Shown piece after piece: positions 17,956-25,746 of a stretch of 64,000 nucleotides of DNA; positions within the stretch are counted from its first letter, which is position 1, and each line of letters opens with the position of its first letter. A program made the position numbers and the translations under genes. Origin of the DNA: Gemmatimonas sp. (GTDB taxonomy: Bacteria > Gemmatimonadota > Gemmatimonadetes > Gemmatimonadales > Gemmatimonadaceae); NCBI GenBank assembly GCA_011390935.1, contig JAABRL010000017.1:1-64000 (forward strand). Direction: 5' to 3'. Below the pieces are notes generated by a model. That model made no database searches. It saw nothing but the letters and a program-made list of their open reading frames with translations, and was not told where the DNA came from.

Positions 17956-19328
17956 ACAGGCGGCGAGCACAAACGCGCGCCCTCGCCGTGTGGATGAATG
18001 GCGAGAAGGTCGGCGAGTGGGGGAGCACGAGCACCAGCACGGAGTTCGCGTACGCAGCATCGTGGTGGCACTCACCGAACGCGCGTCCGCTCTCACTCTC
18101 CATGCCACGACTCCCGGGCGATGCGGCCCACCGCGGCCAGCATGTCACCGCGTGGTTCGAGAATCTGCTCCCCGATTCCCCGGCGATTCGAGAGCGCCTA
18201 CGCACGCGATTTCGAACGGCGACGACCGAGGCCATCGATCTGCTCGCAGCCATCGGGCGTGACTGTGTGGGCGCCGTCCAACTGCTGCCAGCTGACGAAA
18301 TACCGCCGAGGGTGCAGCAGATCGAGGCCGACCCGCTCAGCGAGGCAGAAGTCGCTGCGATGCTGCGCAATGTCACCAGCGGCTCCCTCTTTGGAGCGAA
18401 AGGGCCAGGAGCCGCTCCCTTCCGAATCTCGATCGCCGGCGCGCAGGAAAAGACCGCCCTGCTCCGGCATCAGGAGCGCTGGTGCGAGCCGCGAGGGGCA
18501 ACGCCAACCACGCACATCTTCAAGCTTCCGCTCGGACTCGTCGGCAATATGCGGGCGAACATGAAGGACTCCGTGGAGAACGAATGGCTCTGCCTCCAGC
18601 TGCTCTCCCGCTGGGGATTGCCAACCGCGCGCGCCGAGCTGGCGCGATTCCGCGACGACGTGGGCGAAGAATCGGTTCTGATCGTGGAACGCTTCGATAG
18701 GCAGCGCGCGCTGACCGAACATGACCAGTCGCCTTGGATCGTTCGTCTGCCGCAGGAGGATCTCTGTCAGGCGTTCGGGCGGTCCCGCGACGACAAATAC
18801 GAAGCGGACGGGGGACCGGGAATGAAGGAGATCCTGGAGCTGCTTGCACGGGGGGCCAACCCGATCGACGACATTCGTCTATTCGTCCTGGCGCAGCTCG
18901 CGGGTTGGCTGCTGGCTGCCCCGGACGGCCATGCCAAGAACTACTCGGTCTTCCTCAACGCCGAGGGATACTCGATGACACCGCTCTACGATGTCATATC
19001 CGCGTGGCCAATCATCGGACCGGGCCCGAACGAGTGGTCAGATCATGAGGTGGAAGTCGCCATGGGGCTGCGCCGCAGTACGACCCTGCAGCGCAAGCTC
19101 CGCCGCATTGCCGCTGTTCACTGGCACGCGCTGGCGACGCAGTCCGGCGTCCCGGACATGTTCCAGACCATGGACGAGATGGTGGACCGCGCGGCGACAT
19201 CCCTCCACGACATGGCATCGTCGCTCCCGGCCGACTTCCCCGCTGCGCTGTGGCATCGGATCGAGCGTGGCATTCGATTCCAATGTGAGAAGTTCAAAAC
19301 GGGAATGCACGCACTGAGCACGACGTGA
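17952..19328 (+). CDS. hipA: HipA-family serine/threonine kinase toxin
   Basis: A full-length HipA of 458 residues. The N-terminal couple_hipA-type domain (ALAVWMNGEKVGEW) is followed by GRDCVGAVQLLPA, the phosphate-loop region GAQEKTALL starting at Gly163, the catalytic loop PDGHAKNYSVFL with Asp325 and Asn330, and the metal-binding YDVIS with Asp347. All kinase residues are present, so the toxin is predicted active. E. coli HipA phosphorylates glutamyl-tRNA synthetase; other members use other targets, so the target here is open. Start is GTG within the hipB stop; its own stop is overlapped by the next start (GTGA at 19325-19328), joining the toxin gene to the DUF4129-MoxR-DUF58 genes. Confidence 0.92.
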   Translation: MNRRRAQTRALAVWMNGEKVGEWGSTSTSTEFAYAASWWHSPNARPLSLSMPRLPGDAAHRGQHVTAWFENLLPDSPAIRERLRTRFRTATTEAIDLLAAIGRDCVGAVQLLPADEIPPRVQQIEADPLSEAEVAAMLRNVTSGSLFGAKGPGAAPFRISIAGAQEKTALLRHQERWCEPRGATPTTHIFKLPLGLVGNMRANMKDSVENEWLCLQLLSRWGLPTARAELARFRDDVGEESVLIVERFDRQRALTEHDQSPWIVRLPQEDLCQAFGRSRDDKYEADGGPGMKEILELLARGANPIDDIRLFVLAQLAGWLLAAPDGHAKNYSVFLNAEGYSMTPLYDVISAWPIIGPGPNEWSDHEVEVAMGLRRSTTLQRKLRRIAAVHWHALATQSGVPDMFQTMDEMVDRAATSLHDMASSLPADFPAALWHRIERGIRFQCEKFKTGMHALSTT

Positions 19329-20068
19329 ACAGCCCGGAGTCCACCGTTCCGCCAACCCGCTCTCGGCTCACCATGCCAACGCTCGCGGCCTGCGCCGCGG
19401 CGGGCCTCGCACTCGTGGTGGCCGTGGGACTGCAGGCGCCCGCGGTCTCGTCCGGCCTGCGCTGGGAGCCCGAGCCGCGCACGCGCAAACTGATCGAGCT
19501 GCAGCTCGAGCCCTTCGAGCTCATTCCCCTGGTGGCTCGCGACGCACAGCCCGGCAACGGCTGGCCCTCGTGGCTGGCCTGGGCGCTCACCGCACTCGTT
19601 GCGTTTGCCATGCTCGTCGCGATCGTGCGCTGGCTTCGACGCCGCATGCGCCGCGCCGCCGACATCACCGTCGCAGGCACGGGTGCCGATTCCGGGCTGC
19701 CGAGCGAAGCCGACGCGAAGATCGTGCGGTCGGGGCTGGCCGCGGCGCTGCAGATCCTCGCCTCCGATCGCAGCGCGAGCGATGCCGTGGTGCAAGCCTG
19801 GCAGGGTCTCGAGGATGCAGCGGCCGCGGCCGGTCTCGATCGCCGCCCGGCCGAAACGGCGTCGGAGTTCACGGCGCGCCTGCTGTACCGGTCGCGCGGC
19901 TCGGCCGCGCCCATCGCCGTGCTGCTCTCGCTGTACCAGCGGGTGCGCTTCGGTCACCACGCGCCGAGCGCGGCCGAGATTGCCGCTGCACGCGATTCAC
20001 TCGCCACGCTCGTGGCGCTGTGGCAGTCCGACCTGCCCGAACGACGCGTCGGCAAGGTGTCCCGGTGA
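19325..20068 (+). CDS. DUF4129-type membrane protein of the MoxR operon
   Basis: A 247-residue protein with an N-terminal hydrophobic segment (LAACAAAGLALVVAVGLQAP), a periplasmic stretch, a second helix (WLAWALTALVAFAMLVAIVR), then a cytoplasmic domain ending FTARLLYRSRGSAAPIAVLL and SLYQRVRFGHH. That last block resembles the DUF4129 tail found in transglutaminase-like proteins of MoxR/DUF58 operons. The GTG start lies inside the hipA stop; an internal ATG at 19373 is a possible alternative that would drop 16 residues. Its stop overlaps the next gene by four bases. Function unknown; it probably forms part of the membrane complex served by MoxR. Confidence 0.7.
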   Translation: MNSPESTVPPTRSRLTMPTLAACAAAGLALVVAVGLQAPAVSSGLRWEPEPRTRKLIELQLEPFELIPLVARDAQPGNGWPSWLAWALTALVAFAMLVAIVRWLRRRMRRAADITVAGTGADSGLPSEADAKIVRSGLAAALQILASDRSASDAVVQAWQGLEDAAAAAGLDRRPAETASEFTARLLYRSRGSAAPIAVLLSLYQRVRFGHHAPSAAEIAAARDSLATLVALWQSDLPERRVGKVSR

Positions 20069-20655
20069 GCGCGTCCTCCACGTTCAGTGCTGCACCGCGT
20101 GCCTCGACCGTGTGGCGCATCGCGATCGGTGTCGCGGGCGGAGCCGTCGCCATTGGCGCGGCGTTCGGTGTGTGGTTCGTGGGTCTCGATCCGCTGTGGG
20201 CCATCGCCACGGTGCTGGCGGTCGGTCCCGTCGTGGTGGTGCTCGCCACCGTCGGCGTGCACGACGATGCCCCGTGGGAGCCACCAGGTCGCGAGACACC
20301 ACGCGGTGTCCGCATCACCGTCGCCATTCTGGAAGAATCGCTGTCCGCGTGCGATCGCCTCGCCCGTCCCACCACGTTGCGACAGCTGCGCGCGATGGCA
20401 ATCGCCGAGCGCGACGACCTGCTGGCCCGGTCGGCGATCGTACGTCGCATGCGCGCGCTCCTGGTGGCCGAGCTGCAGGCGCGCGGACTCGATGCCACGA
20501 ACCGCACGCACGACCCCGCCGTGATCGCGCTGCTCGGCGCCGATGCGCTCACCATCCTGCAGCCGAACAACGACACCCCCGTTACCACCGCCGCCATCGA
20601 ACGGTGCCTCGACGCCGTCGAGCGCCTTGGCACCGAGCCCCAGAGATCACGATGA
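20065..20655 (+). CDS. Uncharacterised membrane protein of the MoxR operon
   Basis: The product has 196 residues and two adjacent membrane helices near the N-terminus (IAIGVAGGAVAIGAAFGVWF and LWAIATVLAVGPVVVVLATV). A cytoplasmic helical domain rich in Arg and Ala follows (SLSACDRLARPTTLRQLRAM). I recognise no family with confidence. Position between DUF4129 and MoxR genes, with 4-nt overlaps on both sides (20065-20068 and 20652-20655), marks it as a subunit of the same system. It starts with GTG. Confidence 0.65.
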   Translation: MSASSTFSAAPRASTVWRIAIGVAGGAVAIGAAFGVWFVGLDPLWAIATVLAVGPVVVVLATVGVHDDAPWEPPGRETPRGVRITVAILEESLSACDRLARPTTLRQLRAMAIAERDDLLARSAIVRRMRALLVAELQARGLDATNRTHDPAVIALLGADALTILQPNNDTPVTTAAIERCLDAVERLGTEPQRSR

Positions 20656-21698
20656 CACACGTCGAGCACACGTCCGTTGCCCTCACCGTTCCCGAGATCA
20701 CGCGTCTCGTGGCACGCATCCGCGCCGAGGTCGCGACGGCGGTGGTGGGCATGGACAACGCGATCGAGTTCGCGCTCGCCGCGATCCTCGCGGGCGGCCA
20801 CACGCTGTTCGAAGACGTGCCCGGACTCGGCAAGACGCTCGCGGCCCGCAGCATCGCCTCGGCGATTGGCCTCGACTTCCGTCGGCTGCAATGCACACCG
20901 GACCTGCTCCCCGCCGACATCACGGGATCGTTCGTGTACGCGCCGGCCACGTCATCGTTCGAGTTCCGCCCCGGACCCGTGTTCACCGGGCTCTTCCTGG
21001 CCGACGAGATCAACCGGACCGCACCCAAGACGCAGTCGGCGCTGCTCGAGGCGATGGCGGAAGGACAGGTGACGGTGGAAGGGCAGAGCTTTCCGCTGCC
21101 GCGTCCGTTTCATGTCATCGCGACAGCGAACCCGATCGAATACGAGGGCACCTATGCGCTCCCCGAAGCGCAGCTCGACCGCTTCATGGTGCGGCTCGCT
21201 GTGGGATATCCCGGGCGCGATGGCGAGCAACAGGTGCTGCTCAACCGCGTGGCGCGACGTCGTGAGCGGGCCGATGTGGCCGCGGTTGTGAACGCGGACA
21301 CGCTCGCGCGCATGCAGGCGGGCGTGGAGACCGTCACCGTGGATGCCGACGTGGTGCGCTACTGCGTGGATCTCGCCGAGGCGACGCGCGCACATCCCGC
21401 CATCTCGGTGGGTGCCTCGCCGCGCGGCTCGCAGGCGCTGCTGCTGATGGCGCGATCACTCGCCGTGATCGCCGGCCGCGACTTCATGTTGCCGGAGGAC
21501 GTGAAGCGGGTGGCCGTGGCGGTGCTCGCGCATCGTCTGTCGCTCACGACGCAGGCGTGGGCGGGTGGTATCAACTCGGCCGACGTGGTCGCGGAAATCG
21601 TGGAGCGCGTGCCTGGGCCGCGCGTCGCGGGTGCGGATTCGCGCAGTGCGGATTCGCGTAGTGCGGATGCTCGCGATGCGGGTGCCACACGCGCGTGA
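20652..21698 (+). CDS. MoxR-family AAA+ ATPase
   Basis: A 348-residue AAA+ protein with Walker A VPGLGKT (Lys61), Walker B LFLADEINR, sensor 1 HVIATANPIEYEGTYALPEA and sensor 2 (VGASPRGSQALLLMARSLAV), in typical MoxR order. MoxR ATPases act as chaperones that insert metals or assemble complexes for partner proteins with DUF58 or VWA domains; the DUF58 gene follows immediately. The C-terminus ends in a short repetitive tail (ADSRSADSRSADARDAG) encoded by imperfect 12-15 base DNA repeats, absent from most homologues. Overlaps of four bases join it to both neighbours. Confidence 0.92.
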   Translation: MTHVEHTSVALTVPEITRLVARIRAEVATAVVGMDNAIEFALAAILAGGHTLFEDVPGLGKTLAARSIASAIGLDFRRLQCTPDLLPADITGSFVYAPATSSFEFRPGPVFTGLFLADEINRTAPKTQSALLEAMAEGQVTVEGQSFPLPRPFHVIATANPIEYEGTYALPEAQLDRFMVRLAVGYPGRDGEQQVLLNRVARRRERADVAAVVNADTLARMQAGVETVTVDADVVRYCVDLAEATRAHPAISVGASPRGSQALLLMARSLAVIAGRDFMLPEDVKRVAVAVLAHRLSLTTQAWAGGINSADVVAEIVERVPGPRVAGADSRSADSRSADARDAGATRA

Positions 21699-23041
21699 TC
21701 GCACTCGACGCAGCGCTCGACTCGTCGGCATCCACGCGTGATGCCACGGTGCGTCCCGCGTGGCGCACCACGGCGTCGTTCGAGGCTGCGATCGTGCTGG
21801 GGCTGGTGATCGCGGCGGTGGGGACGCTCGCCAGCCGAGTGGACGTGGTGCTCATCGCGTTGCCGCTGCTGCTCTGTGCGGCGATCGGTGTCGATCGCAC
21901 GCCGACTGCCGGCGCGCAGAGCACCGTGCGCGTGCAGGTGGTGCGGCGGCCCGATGCCCAGGGCGCGAGCGAGTTCGCATACACCGTGGCGTTCGACGCG
22001 CCGGCCGACGCCGAACTCGTGCACCTGCGCCTCACCCTGCGCGGTGCGCGCGCCCACGAGCTGTTGCTCACGCCCGTGGCCACCGTGAGTGGTTCGTTCC
22101 CCGTGCTGCACTCCGGTCGCCAGTCGATCGTGACGGTCGACTACCGCGTAATTGGCGCGAACGGCGCGTGGATCTCGCTCCCGATGCCACCGCTCGTGGC
22201 GGAGCGCGTCGTGGCGCCCGCGATCGCACCGCTTGCGTCCGTTCCGTTGCCGCATCGGCTCACCGGACTCACGGGCACACACGGGTCGGCGCGGCCCGGA
22301 GACGGCGGCGAGTTTCGCGATCTGCATCCGTATGCCGCCGGTGACCGTCTGCGGCGCATCGACTGGAAGGCGACGGCGCGTCGCTCGCAAGGGTTTGGCG
22401 ATCTGTACGTGCGCCGGACCGATGCGACCTCGGATGCGACGCTCATGCTCGTGATCGACAGTCGCGAAGACATCGGCGAGCGTGTCGCCGACTGGTCGAC
22501 CGACCGAAGCGGCCTTGGCGGACTCAGCGCAATGGACCTCGCGCGTGAAGCGGCCGCCTCGCTCGCGGTCGCGGCGATCGGCACGGGCGATCGCGTCGGT
22601 CTGCTCGACATCGCGTCACACGACGGCGTGGTGGCGCCGGGCGGCGGGAAGCGGCATCTCGACCGACTGCTGCGCCGCATCGCGGTGAGTGAGCCATCGA
22701 GCACGCCGCTCAATCGACGTCGCGCGCCCATCGTGCCCGCTGGAGCGATCGTGTATCTGCTCTCCACGTTCCTCGACGACGAGGCCACGTCGATCGCGCT
22801 GCTCTGGCGCGCGGCGGGCCATCGCGTGATTGCCGTGGACGTGTTGCCGTCACCGCGGGTCGACGACAGTGCGCGTCACACGCGCCTCGCCCATCGCCTC
22901 GTGATGGCGGAGCGGCGGCGGCGTATCGCCGATGTGCTGGCGAACGGGGTGGAGCTTTTCCGCTGGCAGGAGGACGACGCGCAACCGTCGCGCGCCGTGG
23001 TGCTTCGCACGCTCGCCCGTGCCGGTCGGCGGCATCAGTGA
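21695..23041 (+). CDS. DUF58-domain protein, MoxR partner
   Basis: The 448-residue protein begins with two hydrophobic helices (about 25-65), then an immunoglobulin-like periplasmic segment. The DUF58 signature HPYAAGDRLRRIDWKATARR starts at residue 211, and a VWA-like fold follows (LMLVIDSREDIGE near 255). Partnership between DUF58 proteins and MoxR ATPases is established by gene linkage in many phyla. Start GTG overlaps the moxR stop and its own stop overlaps the next gene. The name of the assembled target is unknown; a link to envelope stress or cell-wall maintenance is known for some MoxR systems but is not shown here. Confidence 0.88.
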   Translation: MIALDAALDSSASTRDATVRPAWRTTASFEAAIVLGLVIAAVGTLASRVDVVLIALPLLLCAAIGVDRTPTAGAQSTVRVQVVRRPDAQGASEFAYTVAFDAPADAELVHLRLTLRGARAHELLLTPVATVSGSFPVLHSGRQSIVTVDYRVIGANGAWISLPMPPLVAERVVAPAIAPLASVPLPHRLTGLTGTHGSARPGDGGEFRDLHPYAAGDRLRRIDWKATARRSQGFGDLYVRRTDATSDATLMLVIDSREDIGERVADWSTDRSGLGGLSAMDLAREAAASLAVAAIGTGDRVGLLDIASHDGVVAPGGGKRHLDRLLRRIAVSEPSSTPLNRRRAPIVPAGAIVYLLSTFLDDEATSIALLWRAAGHRVIAVDVLPSPRVDDSARHTRLAHRLVMAERRRRIADVLANGVELFRWQEDDAQPSRAVVLRTLARAGRRHQ

Positions 23042-23592
23042 GCGGCGACGTGTCGACACGCCGCGTGCCGGTGGTGCACCCCGAGATCGGTCGCTGGGTA
23101 CCGACGGCGGTGCTGCACGGGCTCGTGCTGGCCGTGGCGACGGCGTTGTGCCTGCTGGTGCTCGCCCCGCCACTCTGGCGCGCGGTGGGACTGACGCTGG
23201 CCGTCGTCGGCACCGTGGTACCTCGGCGCGTGCCCCTGTGGTGGCTGCTCCTGCTGCTCGGTCTGAGCCAGCTTGGTCGCGAGCCCTCGGTGACCGACGT
23301 GACGTTCTACCTACTGCTCGCCGGGGTGCACCTGCTGTACGTGCTCGGCGGTCTCGCTCGGCTGGTGCCGTGGGAGGGGCGGATGCAGGTCGGGGCGCTG
23401 GTGCAGCTCATGCGGCGCTTCGTGCTGGTGCAGGCGGTGGTGCAGCCCGTGGCGGTTGGCGCCCTGCTCGCGTTCGGCGGTGGTCCGGGCACGGTACCGG
23501 GGCTGTCGATCGTGGCCGCGGTGGTGCTGGGTGTGGTGGCGGTGGTGCTGGCGCGATCCCCAAAACATCACGATGTTCAATCTGAAGATTGA
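23038..23592 (+). CDS. Small polytopic membrane protein closing the MoxR operon
   Basis: The protein has 184 residues and about five hydrophobic helices, including VLHGLVLAVATALCLLVLAP, RAVGLTLAVVGTVVP, a WWLLLLLGLSQLG span, VTFYLLLAGVHLLYVLGGLA and a C-terminal IVAAVVLGVVAVVLARS helix. No family is recognised. It is the seventh and last gene of the chain starting at hipB. Its stop codon falls inside the first copy of the second hipB operator array (23576-23593), so the next transcription unit begins exactly where this one ends. Confidence 0.65.
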   Translation: MSGDVSTRRVPVVHPEIGRWVPTAVLHGLVLAVATALCLLVLAPPLWRAVGLTLAVVGTVVPRRVPLWWLLLLLGLSQLGREPSVTDVTFYLLLAGVHLLYVLGGLARLVPWEGRMQVGALVQLMRRFVLVQAVVQPVAVGALLAFGGGPGTVPGLSIVAAVVLGVVAVVLARSPKHHDVQSED

Positions 23593-23696
23593 ATATCGTA
23601 TCTTCAACATAAGGGTTGAATGTCGCAAATTCAATCCAGGACAAAACAACTTTCTTCTTTTGTGTTGAATTGCTCGCATTCAACATTAAAGTTGAA
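23576..23696 (+). promoter_or_regulatory. Second HipB operator array (TTCAAY-N6-RTTGAA, 27-bp period)
   Basis: Three near-perfect 18-bp palindromes start at 23576 (TTCAATctgaagATTGAA), 23603 (TTCAACataaggGTTGAA) and 23679 (TTCAACattaaaGTTGAA). Decayed copies start at 23630 (only the left arm TTCAAT kept) and at 23652 (only the right arm GTTGAA, 23664-23669, kept). Starts are spaced 27, 27, 22 and 27 bases. The final copy ends two bases before the ATG of the second hipB, again with no ribosome binding site. Layout and spacing mirror the array at 17536 while the base sequence is completely different. Confidence 0.75.
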
Positions 23697-23698
23697 TA

Positions 23699-23977
23699 AT
23701 GACCTCCCGATATCCGATCGTCACCGCTGGGCAGCTCCCCGCCTATCTGCGCGCGCTCAGAAAGTCACAAGGGCTCACGCAGCGGGAGCTCGCCGAGAGG
23801 CTGGGCGTGTCCATCGCGCGCATCAGCACCATTGAACAGAACCCGGGCGTGGTGAGCCTCAAGCAGCTCATGCAGCTCATGCATTCCCTCGGCGCACGGC
23901 TCACGATCGAGACTGGTGTCCCCGACGTTGCACCGGTGTCCACAGCGCCTGCGATGCGCCGGCGAAGCGAGTGGTAA
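23699..23977 (+). CDS. hipB: Second HipB-like antitoxin/repressor
   Basis: A 92-residue XRE-type HTH protein, clearly a paralogue of the one at 17686: both share the LRALRK, LTQ, LAERLGV/LADRLGV and IEQ positions and the strand LGARLTIET. The recognition helix reads SIARISTIEQ instead of TRPRVWKIEQ, which matches the changed operator sequence upstream. It is followed only by a broken hipA, so it now acts as an orphan repressor or as an antitoxin without its cognate toxin. Confidence 0.85.
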   Translation: MTSRYPIVTAGQLPAYLRALRKSQGLTQRELAERLGVSIARISTIEQNPGVVSLKQLMQLMHSLGARLTIETGVPDVAPVSTAPAMRRRSEW

Positions 23978-24352
23978 AATCGCCCACGCGAGTCCGCACG
24001 CACTTTCGGCTCGATTCACACGATCCGTTTGCGCTGCTCTCCGCGAGCGGTCGCGACTGCGTGGGCGCCGTACAGCTCGTGCCGGCTGGAACCGATCCCG
24101 GCACTGTGCGCCGCATCGACGCTGAGCGCCTCGCCGAACCCGAGGTCGCTCGACGGCTCCGGCACGTGACGAGTACCAACCATCCGGGCGACACGACTGA
24201 CAACGCGGCGTTCCGCGTCTCGATCGCCGGCGCTCACGCGACTGGAAGGTCGACTGCCCGCCGACTTCCCGCCCCTCGTCCGGGAGCGGATCGCGGTCGG
24301 TGTGCGTGCGCAGATCGCGAGATTTCAGCTGGGCGTCGAGGCGTCTGCGTAG
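23978..24352 (+). pseudogene. Collapsed hipA remnant
   Basis: The remnant aligns with the intact HipA at 17952. It lacks roughly the first 85 residues and resumes at FALLSASGRDCVGAVQLVPA, runs through RVSIAGA and stops at the position of the GAQEKTAL loop. It then jumps, in another frame, to the extreme C-terminus (RLPADFPPLVRERIAVGVRA ... VEASA, stop at 24350-24352), matching SLPADFP of the intact copy. The whole kinase core with the HAKN and YD motifs is deleted. At least two deletions have killed the toxin while its repressor gene and operators remain. Confidence 0.85.
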
Positions 24353-24400
24353 TGCTCGGCGCCCCCGCGTCGTGACCGATCGCAGCACTCACCCGCTCCC

Positions 24401-25726
24401 GTGACCTCACCGCTCAGCTACCGCGCCATCGCCACGCTCGCGTGGCCGATCGTGCTCGCCAACGCGTCGGTCCCGCTGCTTGGTCTGGTCGACACGGCGG
24501 TAATCGGCAACGTGGGCACCGTCGCCGAGCTGGGGGCGGTGGCGCTTGGCGCGGTGGTGTTCTCGTTCGTGTTCTGGGGATTCGGCTTTCTGCGCATGGG
24601 CACCACCGGCTTCGTGGCGCAAGCGGCCGGGCAGCGTGACAGCGCAGAGGTGCGCGCCATTGCCGCACGCGGCCTGCTGCTCGCCTTGGCGATCGGCCTC
24701 GCGCTCCTGGTGCTGCAGCGGCCCATCGCATTCGTTGCGCTGGCCCTGCTCGACGCGGCGCCCGAGGTCAACGCGCACACAGCACGCTACATCGCGGTTC
24801 GCATCTGGGCGGCGCCGGCCTCGCTCGCGACGTTCACCGTACTTGGCGTGCTGGTGGGCCTGGGACGCACGCGCCCGGTGCTCGTGGTGCAACTCGTGCT
24901 CAACGGCACCAACATCGTGCTGGATGTGCTGCTGGCCGGCGTGTGGCGATTGGGGGTGACCGGCATCGCGCTCGGCACGGCGTTGGCCGAATGGGTGGCC
25001 GCGCTGGTGGCACTTGGCGTGCTCGTGCGCGTCGTGCGCGAGGAGCAGATCGATGTGGAGCCGTGGTGGCCGTCGGCGCGCCTGCGTGACCGAACGCGCG
25101 CCGTGGCGCTGCTGCGTGCCAATGGTGACCTCATGGTGCGCACGCTCTTTCTGCTGCTCGGCTTCGGCTGGTTCGCCAACCGTGGTGCCACATTCGGCGC
25201 GGCGCTCCTGGCCGCCAACCACGTGCTGCTGCAACTCGTGTCCACCGCGGCCTATCTGCTCGACGGCTTCGCGCACGCGACCGAGGTCCTCGTAGGACGT
25301 GCGATCGGCCGCGGTGACGCGGCGGCGTTCCGGCAGGTGCTCCGGCGCTCGACGGTGCTGGCCGCGGCCAGTGCGTTCGGGCTCGCGGCCATTGCGTTGT
25401 TCGGTGGCGAATGGGCCGTGGCGCGACTGACAGCCATGGGAAATGTGCGCGTTGCCGCGGTGCAGCTGCTGCCGTTCGCCGCCACCTACATCGCGCTCTA
25501 GTTCGCCGCGTTCCAGCTCGATGGTGTGTTCATCGGGGCGACCGCCACCCGTCGCATGCGCAACGCGAGCATCGGCTCGTGTCTCGGCTTCATCGTGCTC
25601 TCGTTCGTGACCGTGCCGCGCGGCGGCGCCGTCGGGCTGTGGTTGGCCTTCATCGGGTTCGTGGTACTGCGCGCGGTGCTGCTCGGCCTCGCGCTGCCAG
25701 GCATTCGTGTGGCGCCTCCGCGTTGA
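24401..25726 (+). pseudogene. MATE-family efflux transporter (DinF-like) with in-frame amber codon
   Basis: The GTG start at 24401 opens a 366-codon MATE transporter (ANASVPLLGLVDTAVIGNVG is the first-helix signature) that meets TAG at 25499-25501. The same frame then continues for 74 codons with clear family sequence, FAAFQLDGVFIGATATRRMR and two more helices, to a stop at 25724-25726. Together this gives the usual DinF length of about 440. MATE transporters export drugs or metabolites using Na+ or H+. A single nonsense change has split the gene; readthrough or a sequence error cannot be excluded. Confidence 0.8.
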
Positions 25727-25746
25727 CCGTACCGCGTGGCGTGCCG

